A DNA stretch of 64,000 nucleotides from assembly GCF_003752025.1 (NCBI RefSeq), contig NZ_RJKR01000005.1, positions 968,241 through 1,032,240 of the forward strand, written 5' to 3'. The DNA comes from Curtobacterium sp. PhB115. Lineage in GTDB: Bacteria > Actinomycetota > Actinomycetes > Actinomycetales > Microbacteriaceae. This document shows positions 1 to 8,339 of the stretch, one piece after another; the stretch's first letter is position 1, and each line of letters opens with the position of its first letter. The notes below the pieces were generated by a model, which saw only the letters and a list, made by a program, of their open reading frames with translations, was not told where the DNA came from and did not search any database. The translations under genes were made by a program, and so were the position numbers.

Positions 1-429
1 GACGTTGTAGACGCGGTTCATCGCCCGGCCGAACGCACCGACGTAGCCGGAGGCCGACCAGATCGCGCCGACGACACCGACGATGAACGTCACCGGTGCT
101 GCGGGCGACCGGACGAGGTTCTCGACCGGCCCCTTGATCAGGTCGACGACCTGCTGCGAACCGACGTTGCCGATGATGTCGAGCAGCGTCTTGATGGTGT
201 TGTCGGCCTGACCGACCAAGCCGAGGATCGACACGACCGCCAGCAGTCCGGGGAACAGCGCGAGCACCGAGTAGTAGGTCAGGCTCGCGGCCAGGTCGGT
301 GCACTGGTCACTGGAGAACTCGCGCAGCGTCTTCTTGAGCGTGTAGACGAGCGTCGGCTTCTTGAGGTCGGTGGGGTTGTCGGGCTTCCGGGCGTCGTCC
401 GGTGCCGGCTTCTGGTCGTCGCTGGACAT
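1..429 (-). CDS. YihY/BrkB family membrane protein (3' end beyond window)
   Basis: Only the first 143 codons are present; the gene reads leftward off the window. The start is ATG at 429. The N-terminus is a charged cytoplasmic stretch (MSSDDQKPAPDDARKPDNP) followed by the family-typical segment with DLAASLTYYSVLALFPGLLA, then further hydrophobic segments ending near GAIWSASGYVGAFGRAMNR. The LTYYSVLALFP-like segment is the hallmark of the BrkB/YihY family, once misnamed ribonuclease BN. These are inner-membrane proteins whose transport role is unsettled. It lies 3 bp downstream of the DUF3618 gene, so the two are probably co-transcribed. Confidence 0.9.
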   Translation of the reverse strand, partial: MSSDDQKPAPDDARKPDNPTDLKKPTLVYTLKKTLREFSSDQCTDLAASLTYYSVLALFPGLLAVVSILGLVGQADNTIKTLLDIIGNVGSQQVVDLIKGPVENLVRSPAAPVTFIVGVVGAIWSASGYVGAFGRAMNRVYNV

Positions 430-432
430 CGG

Positions 433-954
433 TCAGACCGCCTTCGCGCGCTTCGCAGCCTGCTTCGACCGCTTCACCGCCTGCTTGCGGTTCTTGTCCG
501 CCCGTCGCTGCACCGCCGAGATCCCGACCTGCTGCTTCACCCGCGCCTGGTGCACCGGATCGCGCTCGAGGGCTTCCTCCGCGGCCTTCGCGCGGGCCTT
601 CCGCCCCTTCCGGCCGGACTGCGCCCGCTCCTTCGCCGACGGGGTGTCGCCGCGACCGCCGAACGGCAGCAGCGCGGTGAACGCCGAGGAAGCCGGTGGT
701 TCGGCCAGGTGACCAGCCGGTCGGTTGCGGATCGCGACACCCACGACGATCGACGCGATCCCCGCGGCCGCGGTCACGCCGAGCGCCACCAGGGGCGTCG
801 GGTCACGGTGCCAGCGCTGGCGGGTCTTCGCGATCGCGAGGCGCGTCCGTGCGGGGACGTCCGCGCGTCGCTTGAGCTCCGTGACGGTGTCGGTCATGCG
901 CTCACGCGTGCGGACGTTCGCGAGTTCGAGCTCGGGGAGACTGTCCTTGGCCAT
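433..954 (-). CDS. DUF3618-like single-pass membrane protein
   Basis: This 173-residue protein starts at ATG 954 (MAKDSLPELELANVRTRERM). The N-terminal 45 residues (tandem Arg/Thr-rich helix ending in ELKRRADVPARTRLAIAKTR) match the DUF3618 pattern of actinobacteria. A single membrane segment follows at about residues 55-75 (LVALGVTAAAGIASIVVGVAI), and the C-terminal 90 residues are very rich in Lys, Arg and Ala. Function is unknown. The downstream gene encodes a BrkB-like protein, and DUF3618 proteins are often found with small membrane stress proteins. The reading frame stays open upstream to 1689, but that part lies opposite the MBL hydrolase and is a shadow. Confidence 0.75.
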   Translation of the reverse strand: MAKDSLPELELANVRTRERMTDTVTELKRRADVPARTRLAIAKTRQRWHRDPTPLVALGVTAAAGIASIVVGVAIRNRPAGHLAEPPASSAFTALLPFGGRGDTPSAKERAQSGRKGRKARAKAAEEALERDPVHQARVKQQVGISAVQRRADKNRKQAVKRSKQAAKRAKAV

Positions 955-996
955 TCCCCATCTTCTACACGTCGGGACCGGGATCGTGCCCAGCAG

Positions 997-1758
997 ATGA
1001 CGGCTACCGTGCGCGTCATGCTCTTCCGGGACGTCGCCGAGGGGATCCACCGCCTCGAGATCGCACACACCAACACGTACTTCGTCGAGACCGGCGACCA
1101 GCTGCTCGTGGTCGACGCGGGGCTGCCCGCCGCGTGGCCGCACCTGCAGCTCGCCGTGCTGGACCTCGGGTACACGCCCGCGCAGGTCGAGGGACTGCTC
1201 CTCACCCACGGGCACTTCGACCACGTCGGCACGGCCGCGCGCATGCACCGTGACTGGGGCACGCCCGTGTACGTGCACCCCGGTGACCGGCGGCTCGCCG
1301 CACACCCCTACTCCTACCGCCCGCAGACCAACCGGCTCGGCTTCGTCGCGCTGCACCCCGGCGGGCTGCTCCCCCTCGGGCGCATGCTGCTGGCGGGGGC
1401 CGCGACGGTCGAGGGCATCGAGGACACCCTGCCGTTGGAGTCCCGGGCCGAGGTGCCTGGTTCCCCGTGGATCATCGAGACCCCAGGGCACACGGACGGG
1501 CACGTCGCGCTGCACTTCGCCGACCGTGACGCCGTGATCGCCGGGGACGCGCTCGTCACCTTCGACCCGTACACGGGCGGCATCGGGCCGCGCATCGTCG
1601 CCCCCGCGGCGACGGCGGACGTGGACACCGCGGTCGCGTCGCTCGACGGGCTCGTGGACACGGAGGCGAAGCACGTGCTGCCGGGCCACGGGCCGACGTG
1701 GTCGCTCGGCGCGCGCGCTGCGGTCACGCAGGCGCGACGGGCGGCCGGCGCCGCCTGA
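997..1758 (+). CDS. MBL-fold metallo-hydrolase
   Basis: A 253-residue metallo-beta-lactamase-fold hydrolase. The metal ligands are visible as THGHFDHVG (HxHxDH), a later His in ETPGHTDGH, the Asp in IAGDALV and the last His in LPGHGPTW, so both metal sites look complete. The layout (short, no extra domains, substrate loop with YRPQTNRLG) fits glyoxalase-II-like or lactonase-like members, but the substrate cannot be read from sequence. ATG 997 is chosen; a second in-frame ATG at 1018 (MLFRDVAEG) is an alternative start. It is divergent from the DUF3618 gene with 42 bp between start codons. Confidence 0.85.
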   Translation: MTATVRVMLFRDVAEGIHRLEIAHTNTYFVETGDQLLVVDAGLPAAWPHLQLAVLDLGYTPAQVEGLLLTHGHFDHVGTAARMHRDWGTPVYVHPGDRRLAAHPYSYRPQTNRLGFVALHPGGLLPLGRMLLAGAATVEGIEDTLPLESRAEVPGSPWIIETPGHTDGHVALHFADRDAVIAGDALVTFDPYTGGIGPRIVAPAATADVDTAVASLDGLVDTEAKHVLPGHGPTWSLGARAAVTQARRAAGAA

Positions 1759-1851
1759 CGCGGCCGCGGGCGCGGCGCGGCGGCGCGCTGCGGCGCGTGA
1801 GGTGTCGGTACGCGCGAAACGTCGCCGAACGCAGTGGGCGCGACCACGAGC

Positions 1852-1893
1852 GGCCTGGAGGCGCGGTGCGGGCCCGCACCGCGCCTCCAGGCC
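1852..1893. terminator. Perfect 42-bp palindrome between convergent genes
   Basis: Two 21-bp arms form a perfect inverted repeat with no loop bases, centred at 1872/1873 (core GGGCCC). It sits between the convergent ends of the MBL and Gfo/Idh/MocA genes and probably acts as a bidirectional terminator. The arm contains GGAGGCGCGGTGC, which recurs at 52878-52909 and, imperfectly, elsewhere in the window. Confidence 0.75.
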
Positions 1894-1902
1894 GTCAACG
1901 GG

Positions 1903-2946
1903 TCACGACGGGACGACGACGTCCTCGGGCAGGCCGCTGGCGGCCGAGCGGCCGGCGGCCTCCATCAGCGCGAGGCTCCGCAGGTTGTCGCGGCCGCTCG
2001 TCGCGGGGGCCGGGCCACCGGAGACCGACCGGGCGAACGCCTGCAGGCCACCCTGGCGATCGGTGTGCTCGAGCACGGGCAGCTCGACCGGCACGGCCTC
2101 GTCGTCCTGGGTGCGCCGCATGGTGACGCGGTCACCGGCGACCTCGCTGGGGGAACCGTCGCGGCTCGTGAACCAGAGCTCGCCGTCCTCGCCCTGGATG
2201 CTCCACTCGCCGGCCCAGGCGGTGCGGGGGCCACGGCTCAGCCAGCTGCCGCGGTAGCTCACCACGAGCCCGCCGTCGAGCTCGATGATCATCGACGCGA
2301 TCGCCTCGTCCTGGTACTTGCTGTACGACGGGTAGGTCGCCTTGGCGAAGACGCGGACGGCCTCTTGCCCGGTGACCATCCGCAGCAGGTCGAAGTGGTG
2401 GATGGCCATGTCGTTGATCATCGCGTGCGGGAACTTGTAGTGCGGGTGCTCCTCGAACGCGAGGTCGTTGTCCCACTGCCGGAAGTCGATGTTGATCGCG
2501 GACAGTTCGCCGACGGCGCCCTTCGCGAGCAGGTCCTGCACGACGCGGGGCGCCGGGTACCAGCGGTAGTTCTGGCTGACCTGCAGCACGAGCCCGAGCT
2601 CCTCGGCACGACGGACCGCGGTCACGGCCTCCTCCGTGGTGTTCGCGAACGGCTTCTCGACCAGCACGTGCTTGCCGGCTTCGAGGGCCTCGAGCGCGAG
2701 CGGCACGTGCGTGACGGCCGGGGCGGTGATGACGACGGCGTCCGCCTCGACGCCGGCGAGGGCCTCGGTGAGGGACGCGAACGCTGCGGAGGCCGGCAGT
2801 CCGAGGTCCTGCTGCACGGCGAGCAACGTCGGGGCCGACGGGTCGACGATCCCGACCACCTCCACTTCGGAGACCTGCGGGATGGCGGTGCGGGCCCAGT
2901 TGCCGCCCCACCCTCCGAGACCGACGTGGATGATCCGGACCGTCAT
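1903..2946 (-). CDS. Gfo/Idh/MocA family oxidoreductase
   Basis: A 347-residue NAD(P)-dependent dehydrogenase of the Gfo/Idh/MocA type, which typically oxidises sugars, inositols or sugar acids. The N-terminal Rossmann fold has VGLGGWGGNWA (residues 6-16), the conserved EKP motif is in HVLVEKPFANT, and the C-terminal beta-sheet domain contains the HHFDLLR helix that carries a catalytic His. The frame is open to 2979, but ATG 2946 (MTVRIIHVGLGG) places the nucleotide-binding motif at the usual distance from the N-terminus. It follows the carotenoid operon by 73 bp; a weak hairpin at 2972-2994 lies between. The substrate is unknown. Confidence 0.88.
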   Translation of the reverse strand: MTVRIIHVGLGGWGGNWARTAIPQVSEVEVVGIVDPSAPTLLAVQQDLGLPASAAFASLTEALAGVEADAVVITAPAVTHVPLALEALEAGKHVLVEKPFANTTEEAVTAVRRAEELGLVLQVSQNYRWYPAPRVVQDLLAKGAVGELSAINIDFRQWDNDLAFEEHPHYKFPHAMINDMAIHHFDLLRMVTGQEAVRVFAKATYPSYSKYQDEAIASMIIELDGGLVVSYRGSWLSRGPRTAWAGEWSIQGEDGELWFTSRDGSPSEVAGDRVTMRRTQDDEAVPVELPVLEHTDRQGGLQAFARSVSGGPAPATSGRDNLRSLALMEAAGRSAASGLPEDVVVPS

Positions 2947-3019
2947 GCGTGCACTCCTTCGTGGCTGGTGTCGCACCACGGCCGCCGCGGTGCGTCCGTC
3001 CAGTCTGTCAGGGGTGCGC

Positions 3020-3946
3020 TCAGTGCGTGAACGCGTACGCGATGAGTGCCATCGTCACGATGAACCCGGCCAGGTAGTTGATCCAGAGGAACCGCTTCCA
3101 GCCGGCGTTCGCAGCCTCGGCGTCCTGGTCCGTGATGTTCCACCACGGCAGCACGTTGAGCGCGTACGGCACGACGACGACGGCGGCGATCGGCCCCGGG
3201 AACGCCGAGAACAGCAGCGCGACCCCGGCGACGAGGTACGCCACGAACGCCAGGCGGACGGTTGCCCGGGCTCCGATGACGGTCGCGACGGACCCGATCC
3301 CGCCGGCCCGGTCGGCGAGGACGTCCTGCACGGCGCCGAACGCGTGCGAGGCGACGCCCCACAGGAAGAACGCGATGCAGACCGCGACGAGCTGCCCCGT
3401 CCAGTGCGGCCCCGCGAGGGCGAGGCCGTAGATCGCCGGCGAGACGAAGTGGGTGCTCGACGTGAGCGAGTCGAGGAACGGCTTCTCCTTGAACCGCAGA
3501 CCGGGCGCCGAGTACGCGATCACCGCGAAGACGCTGACCGCGAGGACGAGCCACGACCACGGCCCGTTGCCGCTCAGCGCACCGAGCACGACGAGGGCGA
3601 CGAGGAACGGCACGTTCGTGAGCACGACGGCCCAGAGCGTGGTGCGGTGGACGCTCTTGTCGAGCAGGGCGCCCTCGACGCCGCCCTTCCGCGGGTTCCG
3701 CAGGTCGGACTCGTAGTCGAACACGTCGTTGATGCCGTACATCGCGAGGTTGTACGGCACGAGGAAGTACACGACACCGATCAGGAACGCGGCGAGCGAG
3801 AACCCGCCGCCACCGTCCACGCCGACCCCGCTGCCAAGCAGGTACGCGGCGCCGAACGGGTAGGCGGTGTTCACCCAGCTGATCGGCCGCGACGACACGA
3901 ACAGGGCGCGCAGGGTCGACGGCCTGGAGGCGGTGCTGGCGTTCAC
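3020..3946 (-). CDS. crtEb: UbiA-family lycopene elongase (C50 carotenoid)
   Basis: A 308-residue UbiA-superfamily prenyltransferase. The first Asp-rich motif is plain (YGINDVFDYESDLRNPRKGG, near residues 80-100) and about eight to nine hydrophobic helices follow. In C50 carotenoid clusters the UbiA member (CrtEb/LbtBC type) adds dimethylallyl groups to lycopene to make flavuxanthin-like C50 products. It is last in the crt operon. The start is GTG 3946, overlapping the crtYf stop in a GTGA quartet. The position in the cluster and the paired cyclase subunits make a menaquinone or heme role unlikely. Confidence 0.9.
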   Translation of the reverse strand: MNASTASRPSTLRALFVSSRPISWVNTAYPFGAAYLLGSGVGVDGGGGFSLAAFLIGVVYFLVPYNLAMYGINDVFDYESDLRNPRKGGVEGALLDKSVHRTTLWAVVLTNVPFLVALVVLGALSGNGPWSWLVLAVSVFAVIAYSAPGLRFKEKPFLDSLTSSTHFVSPAIYGLALAGPHWTGQLVAVCIAFFLWGVASHAFGAVQDVLADRAGGIGSVATVIGARATVRLAFVAYLVAGVALLFSAFPGPIAAVVVVPYALNVLPWWNITDQDAEAANAGWKRFLWINYLAGFIVTMALIAYAFTH

Positions 3947-4377
3947 TTCATGTCCTCTGCTGGTGCTGGGGTCGGGTCGGGCGCGGGGCGCGCGCCGGTC
4001 CGGTCGCGTGCGCCTGTCCGGTCGCGTCCGCCGGTCCGGTCGAACAGGACCCACAGGCTCGGCAGCAGCACGATCGCCGCCATCGCGTACGCGAGGTCCT
4101 CGACCGGGATCGCCCCGATCGTCGCACCGCTGATGAGCGCGGGGTCGTAGGCGACGATGCGCAGCGTGACGATCACGTTGTCGAACACCATCGTCATCAC
4201 CAGGAGTGCGATCCCCGCGATGAGCGAGGTCAGCAGGGCGACCCGTCGGCCGGGTCCCGCCTGTCGCCCCGCGGCACGGGCGCGGCGGGCTGCCACGATG
4301 CCGGCCACCACGGCGACGATGACGGCGGCGCCGAGGAACGGCAGGGCGAGGAGCGCGTACGCCCCGGAGCCGTTCAC
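3943..4377 (-). CDS. crtYf: C50 carotenoid epsilon/gamma-cyclase subunit
   Basis: A small 144-residue membrane protein with three to four hydrophobic segments and a DNVIVTLRIVAYDP stretch followed by IPVEDLAYAMAAI. It resembles the lycopene cyclase domain halves (CarR/CrtYcd type) in which heterodimers form one cyclase. In Corynebacterium CrtYe and CrtYf together cyclise flavuxanthin to decaprenoxanthin. The product here could instead be a sarcinaxanthin-type pigment, because ring type cannot be told from sequence by eye. The GTG start at 4377 overlaps the crtYe stop by four bases. The C-terminus is a low-complexity Asp/Arg/Thr/Pro tail (repeats of DRTG). Confidence 0.85.
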   Translation of the reverse strand: MNGSGAYALLALPFLGAAVIVAVVAGIVAARRARAAGRQAGPGRRVALLTSLIAGIALLVMTMVFDNVIVTLRIVAYDPALISGATIGAIPVEDLAYAMAAIVLLPSLWVLFDRTGGRDRTGARDRTGARPAPDPTPAPAEDMK

Positions 4378-4706
4378 GAGCGGCGCCGTTCGGTCGTCCG
4401 CTGCACGAGGGGCCGGACGAACCCGACCAGGTCCATCGTCGAGTAGCAGAGGAGCAGCAGGAAGAAGAGTTCCTCGAGCGGGACCTCCGGAGCGAGGAGC
4501 ACCCCGGTCAGCAGGTGCTGCGGTCCGATGAAGAAGATGCCCGACGCGACCCCGGCGACGTCCCACACCAGGAAGAAGCCCAGGCCGACGGTCATCACGG
4601 CTGCCGCTCGCCACGGTGCCCGCCAGAAGAACAGCCGGAAGCGGGCGTCCAGCACGGTCATGCCGACCAGGGACACCACGAGGCCGGCGAGGTACAGCCC
4701 CGGCAT
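4374..4706 (-). CDS. crtYe: C50 carotenoid epsilon/gamma-cyclase subunit
   Basis: A 110-residue membrane protein with three hydrophobic helices, starting at ATG 4706 (MPGLYLAGLVVSLVGM). The segment LLAPEVPLEELFFLLLLCY carries the PxEE motif (PLEE) typical of lycopene-cyclase-domain proteins, in which the acidic residues are needed for cyclisation. It overlaps crtI by one base in TGATG form and crtYf by four bases. It should act only as a heterodimer with crtYf. Confidence 0.87.
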   Translation of the reverse strand: MPGLYLAGLVVSLVGMTVLDARFRLFFWRAPWRAAAVMTVGLGFFLVWDVAGVASGIFFIGPQHLLTGVLLAPEVPLEELFFLLLLCYSTMDLVGFVRPLVQRTTERRRS

Positions 4707-6328
4707 CAGCTCGTGGCGCCGAGCGGGGTCGGCAGCGGTTCGGTGCTCGTGTCGCCGTGGATGCGCTTCAGCAGGACCTCGGCGCTGATGAGGCACATCG
4801 GCAACCCGATCCCCGGGATCGTCGAGGCGCCGACGTAGTACAGCCCCTCGACCTTCGTCGAGGCGTTCTTCTCGCGGAAGAACGCGCTCTGCTTCAGGGT
4901 GTGCGCCGGGCCGAGCATGGAGCCGTTCCAGGCGTTCAGGTCGTCGGCGAAGTCCCGCGGACCGATCGTCCGCCGCACACGGATGCGGTCGCGGAGGTCC
5001 GGGACGCCGGCGCGCTCGGCCACGACGTCGATGGCGCGGTCGGCGATCCGCTCGACCTCGTAGTCACCGGCGCCGTCGACGCCGCCCTTGCCGATCGACA
5101 GGTCTGCCGGCAGCGGCACCAGGATGAAGAGGTTGCTCGACCCTCGTGGTGCGACCGACGGGTCCGTGGCCGACGGCGCGCAGACGTAGATCGACGCGGG
5201 ATCCGGCACGTGCCGGTCGTCGCCGAAGATGGCGCCGAAGTTCGCCTTCCAGTCCTCGGTGAAGACCAGGGTGTGGTGCAGCAGCCCCGGCGTCGGGCCG
5301 TCGATGCCGAGGTACACGAGCACCGCGCTCGGGCCCGGGTCGCGCTCCTTCCAGTGCGCGGCGCCGTGGGTCCGGTGCTCGCGGTCGAGCAGCTGCATCT
5401 CGGTGTGCTGCAGGTCGGCGGCGCTCACCACGAGGTCGGCCGGTGCCGTGTGCTGCCCGCCGTCGCGGTCGCGGTGGACGACCCCGGTGGCCACGCCGTC
5501 CTCGACGACGATCCGTTCGACCTTCGCCCCGGCGATGATCCGCGCCCCCTCGGCACGGGCGACCCGCTCGACCGCGGAGATGACCTCGGTGATGCCGCCC
5601 TTCGGGTACAGCACCCCGTCCGCGAGATCGAGGTGGCTCATCAGGTGGTACATGCTCGGAGCGGCATACGGGCTTGTGCCCAGGAACACCGCGGGGTAGC
5701 CGAGGATCTGCCAGAGCCGCCGATCACGGACGGCGGACTCCGCGAAGGTCGCCAGCGGCTCGATGAGCAGGCGCGCGAGCTTCGGCAGCCGGCGCAGGAC
5801 GTCGGGTGCCGCGAGCTTCGTGAGGTCCTGGAACGTCGTGTAGAGGAATCGGCGGATCGCCATCGCGTAGGTGTCCTCGGCGGACGCGAGGTACTTCCGC
5901 ATCCGCGCTCCGGCACCCGGTTCGATCGACTCGAACAGTGCGATGTTCGCCTCGCGGTCAGCCCGCAGGTCGACCGGTTCGTCGTAGCCCTCGCTGTAGA
6001 CGCGGTAGCCCGGGTCGAGCTTCACGAGGTCGAGCTCGGCGTCGGCGGAGGTGCCGAGCAGCTGGAAGAAGTGGTCGAACACCTCGGGCATGAGGTACCA
6101 GGACGGACCGGTGTCGAACCGGAAGCCGTCCTGCTCCCACGAACCCGCACGGCCACCGAGCTGGGTCCGCTGCTCGAGCACCGTGACGGCGAAGCCGTCG
6201 CGCGCGAGGAGCGCTGCCGCTGCGAGCCCGCTGATGCCGCCGCCGATCACGACGGCGCGACGCGCCGGCACCTTGCGCCGGGTGGTGGAGGTGACGGTCT
6301 CCGGACCGGAGGCGCGGGGCGGGGTCAC
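4706..6328 (-). CDS. crtI: Phytoene desaturase
   Basis: A 540-residue FAD-dependent desaturase of the CrtI family that converts phytoene to lycopene. The dinucleotide-binding motif is AVVIGGGISGLAAAALLARDGF (near residues 22-43) followed by GGRAGSWEQDGFRFDTGPSWY, a strong family signature. The C-terminal FAD motif appears in LYYVGASTIPGIGLPMCLIS. Length matches bacterial CrtI. The start is GTG 6328, inside the crtB stop (GTGA), so translation is coupled. Confidence 0.95.
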   Translation of the reverse strand: MTPPRASGPETVTSTTRRKVPARRAVVIGGGISGLAAAALLARDGFAVTVLEQRTQLGGRAGSWEQDGFRFDTGPSWYLMPEVFDHFFQLLGTSADAELDLVKLDPGYRVYSEGYDEPVDLRADREANIALFESIEPGAGARMRKYLASAEDTYAMAIRRFLYTTFQDLTKLAAPDVLRRLPKLARLLIEPLATFAESAVRDRRLWQILGYPAVFLGTSPYAAPSMYHLMSHLDLADGVLYPKGGITEVISAVERVARAEGARIIAGAKVERIVVEDGVATGVVHRDRDGGQHTAPADLVVSAADLQHTEMQLLDREHRTHGAAHWKERDPGPSAVLVYLGIDGPTPGLLHHTLVFTEDWKANFGAIFGDDRHVPDPASIYVCAPSATDPSVAPRGSSNLFILVPLPADLSIGKGGVDGAGDYEVERIADRAIDVVAERAGVPDLRDRIRVRRTIGPRDFADDLNAWNGSMLGPAHTLKQSAFFREKNASTKVEGLYYVGASTIPGIGLPMCLISAEVLLKRIHGDTSTEPLPTPLGATS

Positions 6329-7263
6329 GCCGTGCCTCCCGTCCGACGCCGGGTCGCGCGCGACCGCACCGGCGCACGTCCGGCGAGTACCTGTGCGGCC
6401 AAGCGCGCCTTCACCGGGTTCGGGACGCGCACGCGCGTCGTCACCAGCTGCGACGCCGGGGTCGCCGCGATGCGGTCGTTGAGCTCCTGGAACAGCGCGT
6501 GGGCGAGGGCGACGGCGTTGCGGGCGTCCGCCGGCAGCAACCGGATGGTCCGCGCGGCGTGGTCGAGGTCGGCCTGCACGTCGGCGACGAGACGGTCCTT
6601 CGTGGCCTCGTCGAACGTCCGGATGTCGACACCCGGGAAGTACGAGCGGCCGAGGACCTCGAAGTCGGCGTGCAGGTCGCGCAGGAAGTTGACCTTCTGG
6701 AACGCGGCGCCGAGCGCGCGGGCACCGCCGACGAGTTCCGCCTGGTCGAAGGTGGGCCGGCCCGCTCGGTACACGAACGCCCGCAGGCACATCAGCCCGA
6801 CGACCTCGGCCGAGCCGTCCACGTACGCCGCGAACGAGGCGTCGTCGTGCTCGGTGCGGTCGAGGTCCATGCGCATCGACGCGAAGAACGGCTTCGTGAG
6901 TTCCGGACCGAAGCCCGTCACACGAGCCGTCCGGGCGAAGGCGTGCACGACCGGGTTCACCGAGAAGCCCAGTGCGATCGCACGCTCGGTGTCGGCCTCG
7001 AGCTCGTCGAGGACCGTCCGAGCGAGCTCCGGGCCGAGCCCCGCCTCGGTCGCGGGACCGTCGACGACCTCGTCGGCGACCCGCACGAGGGCGTAGACGT
7101 TGCGGATGTGCTCGCGCGAGTCCTTCGACAACAATCGGGAGGCGAGCCCGAACGACGTCGAGTACCGGTCGATGACGACGCTCGAGGCGGCCTCGGCGGT
7201 GGCGTCGTACAGGGGCAGGCGGCCGGGCTGCACGCTGACCGGCCTGGTGGTGCTGGTCGTCAC
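6325..7263 (-). CDS. crtB: Phytoene synthase
   Basis: A 312-residue squalene/phytoene synthase family protein condensing two GGPP molecules to phytoene. Both Asp-rich Mg-diphosphate sites are visible: DEVVD in ALVRVADEVVDGP and the second in NFLRDLHADFEVLGRSYFP. The start is GTG 7263 (VTTSTTRPVS), overlapping the crtE stop; the frame remains open upstream but the extra residues lack family character. Second gene of the crt operon. Confidence 0.94.
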   Translation of the reverse strand: MTTSTTRPVSVQPGRLPLYDATAEAASSVVIDRYSTSFGLASRLLSKDSREHIRNVYALVRVADEVVDGPATEAGLGPELARTVLDELEADTERAIALGFSVNPVVHAFARTARVTGFGPELTKPFFASMRMDLDRTEHDDASFAAYVDGSAEVVGLMCLRAFVYRAGRPTFDQAELVGGARALGAAFQKVNFLRDLHADFEVLGRSYFPGVDIRTFDEATKDRLVADVQADLDHAARTIRLLPADARNAVALAHALFQELNDRIAATPASQLVTTRVRVPNPVKARLAAQVLAGRAPVRSRATRRRTGGTA

Positions 7264-8318
7264 CGGGCGCGCTCCACGAGTTCGTTCACGAGGCCCTCCA
7301 GGCGGTCGGCGAGGTCGTACGGCAGTCCGGACAGCTCGGCGCGGGCGAGTGCGACGTGCTCGGCGATCCGGGACTCTGCAGCGGCTCGGGCACCGCACGT
7401 GACCAGGGTCGCACGGAGTTCGGCCGCGCGCTCCTCGGTGAGGTCCGGGTCGCCCAGGTACGGCGACAGCTCCGGCCAGCAGTCGGTGGTGGCGGCGTAC
7501 GCGATGAGCATCGTGCGCTTGCCCTCGCGCAGGTCGCCGAGGACGCTCTTGCCGGTCGTGGACTCGTCGCCGAAGACCCCGAGCAGGTCGTCGACGATCT
7601 GGTAGGCGATGCCGATCTCGCGGCCGAAGGCGCCGAGCGCGGCGACGACCGTCTCGGGCGCGCCGGCGAGCACGGCGCCGGACTGCAGCGGCGCCTCGAA
7701 CGAGTAGACGCTCGTCTTCGCGCGTTCCATCGCCAGGACCTCGTCCACCGTCGGCATCACGCCGAGCGACAGGTCGACGTCCGCCATCTCGCCCGCAGCG
7801 CTCGCGAACACGGCGTCGTCCAGGATCTCGAGCAGTCGGGACCGGGCGTCGCCGGTGACCCCGGACGACTCCACGAACCGGGGCGCGGCTGCGAGGGCGA
7901 GGTCGCCGGCGATGACCGCCGCGCTCATCCCCCGGTGCTCGGCGGTCGGCAGCGGCAGCCCCCCGGTGGTGCCGTTGTCGCGGAACGACCCGGCGACGTT
8001 GGGGCGGCCACGCCGGGACCAGTCGCGGTCGATGACGTCGTCGTGCACGACCAGTGCGGTGTGCAGGAGTTCGTAGGCGGCGGCGATGTGCGCCGCGGCG
8101 TGGGCGTCGGTGCCGCCGGAGCCGGCGTACGCGGTGAGGACCATGCGGGGCCGGAAGCGCTTGCCGCCGATGCTCGCCTTGCGGAGCACCCGCCAGAGTT
8201 CCTCGGACGACCCGCCGAACCGCTGGGCCCGGGCCGAGGACACGGTGAAGAAGCGCTCGAGGCAGTCGTCCACGAGCGAGAGGTCGATCGCCGCCGCGGT
8301 GGCCACTTCTTCGCTCAT
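7260..8318 (-). CDS. crtE: Geranylgeranyl diphosphate synthase
   Basis: A 352-residue trans-isoprenyl diphosphate synthase. The first Asp-rich motif is HDDVIDRDW with the following RRGRPN, the second is DDLLGVFGDE. Residues before the first motif are small, which suits GGPP length products. ATG 8318 is the first codon. It leads the six-gene carotenoid operon and faces idi with only 21 bp between start codons; a TAGGTT -10 hexamer ends six bases before the ATG, implying a leaderless transcript. Confidence 0.93.
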   Translation of the reverse strand: MSEEVATAAAIDLSLVDDCLERFFTVSSARAQRFGGSSEELWRVLRKASIGGKRFRPRMVLTAYAGSGGTDAHAAAHIAAAYELLHTALVVHDDVIDRDWSRRGRPNVAGSFRDNGTTGGLPLPTAEHRGMSAAVIAGDLALAAAPRFVESSGVTGDARSRLLEILDDAVFASAAGEMADVDLSLGVMPTVDEVLAMERAKTSVYSFEAPLQSGAVLAGAPETVVAALGAFGREIGIAYQIVDDLLGVFGDESTTGKSVLGDLREGKRTMLIAYAATTDCWPELSPYLGDPDLTEERAAELRATLVTCGARAAAESRIAEHVALARAELSGLPYDLADRLEGLVNELVERAR

Positions 8319-8323
8319 TGGCC

Positions 8324-8330
8324 TAACCTA
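8324..8330. promoter_or_regulatory. Overlapping divergent -10 elements for crtE and idi
   Basis: The heptamer TAACCTA reads TAACCT on the plus strand (8324-8329) and TAGGTT on the minus strand (8330-8325). Both fit the actinobacterial -10 pattern TANNNT. The minus-strand hexamer ends six bases before the crtE ATG; the plus-strand hexamer ends ten bases before the idi ATG. There is no room for a Shine-Dalgarno leader on the crtE side. Inference from spacing only. Confidence 0.6.
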
Positions 8331-8339
8331 TCCGAGCAG

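Noticed and set aside
433..1689. Longer form of the DUF3618 protein starting near 1689
   Set aside because: The extra 245 residues run antisense to the MBL hydrolase and show no family character; ATG 954 begins the recognisable domain.
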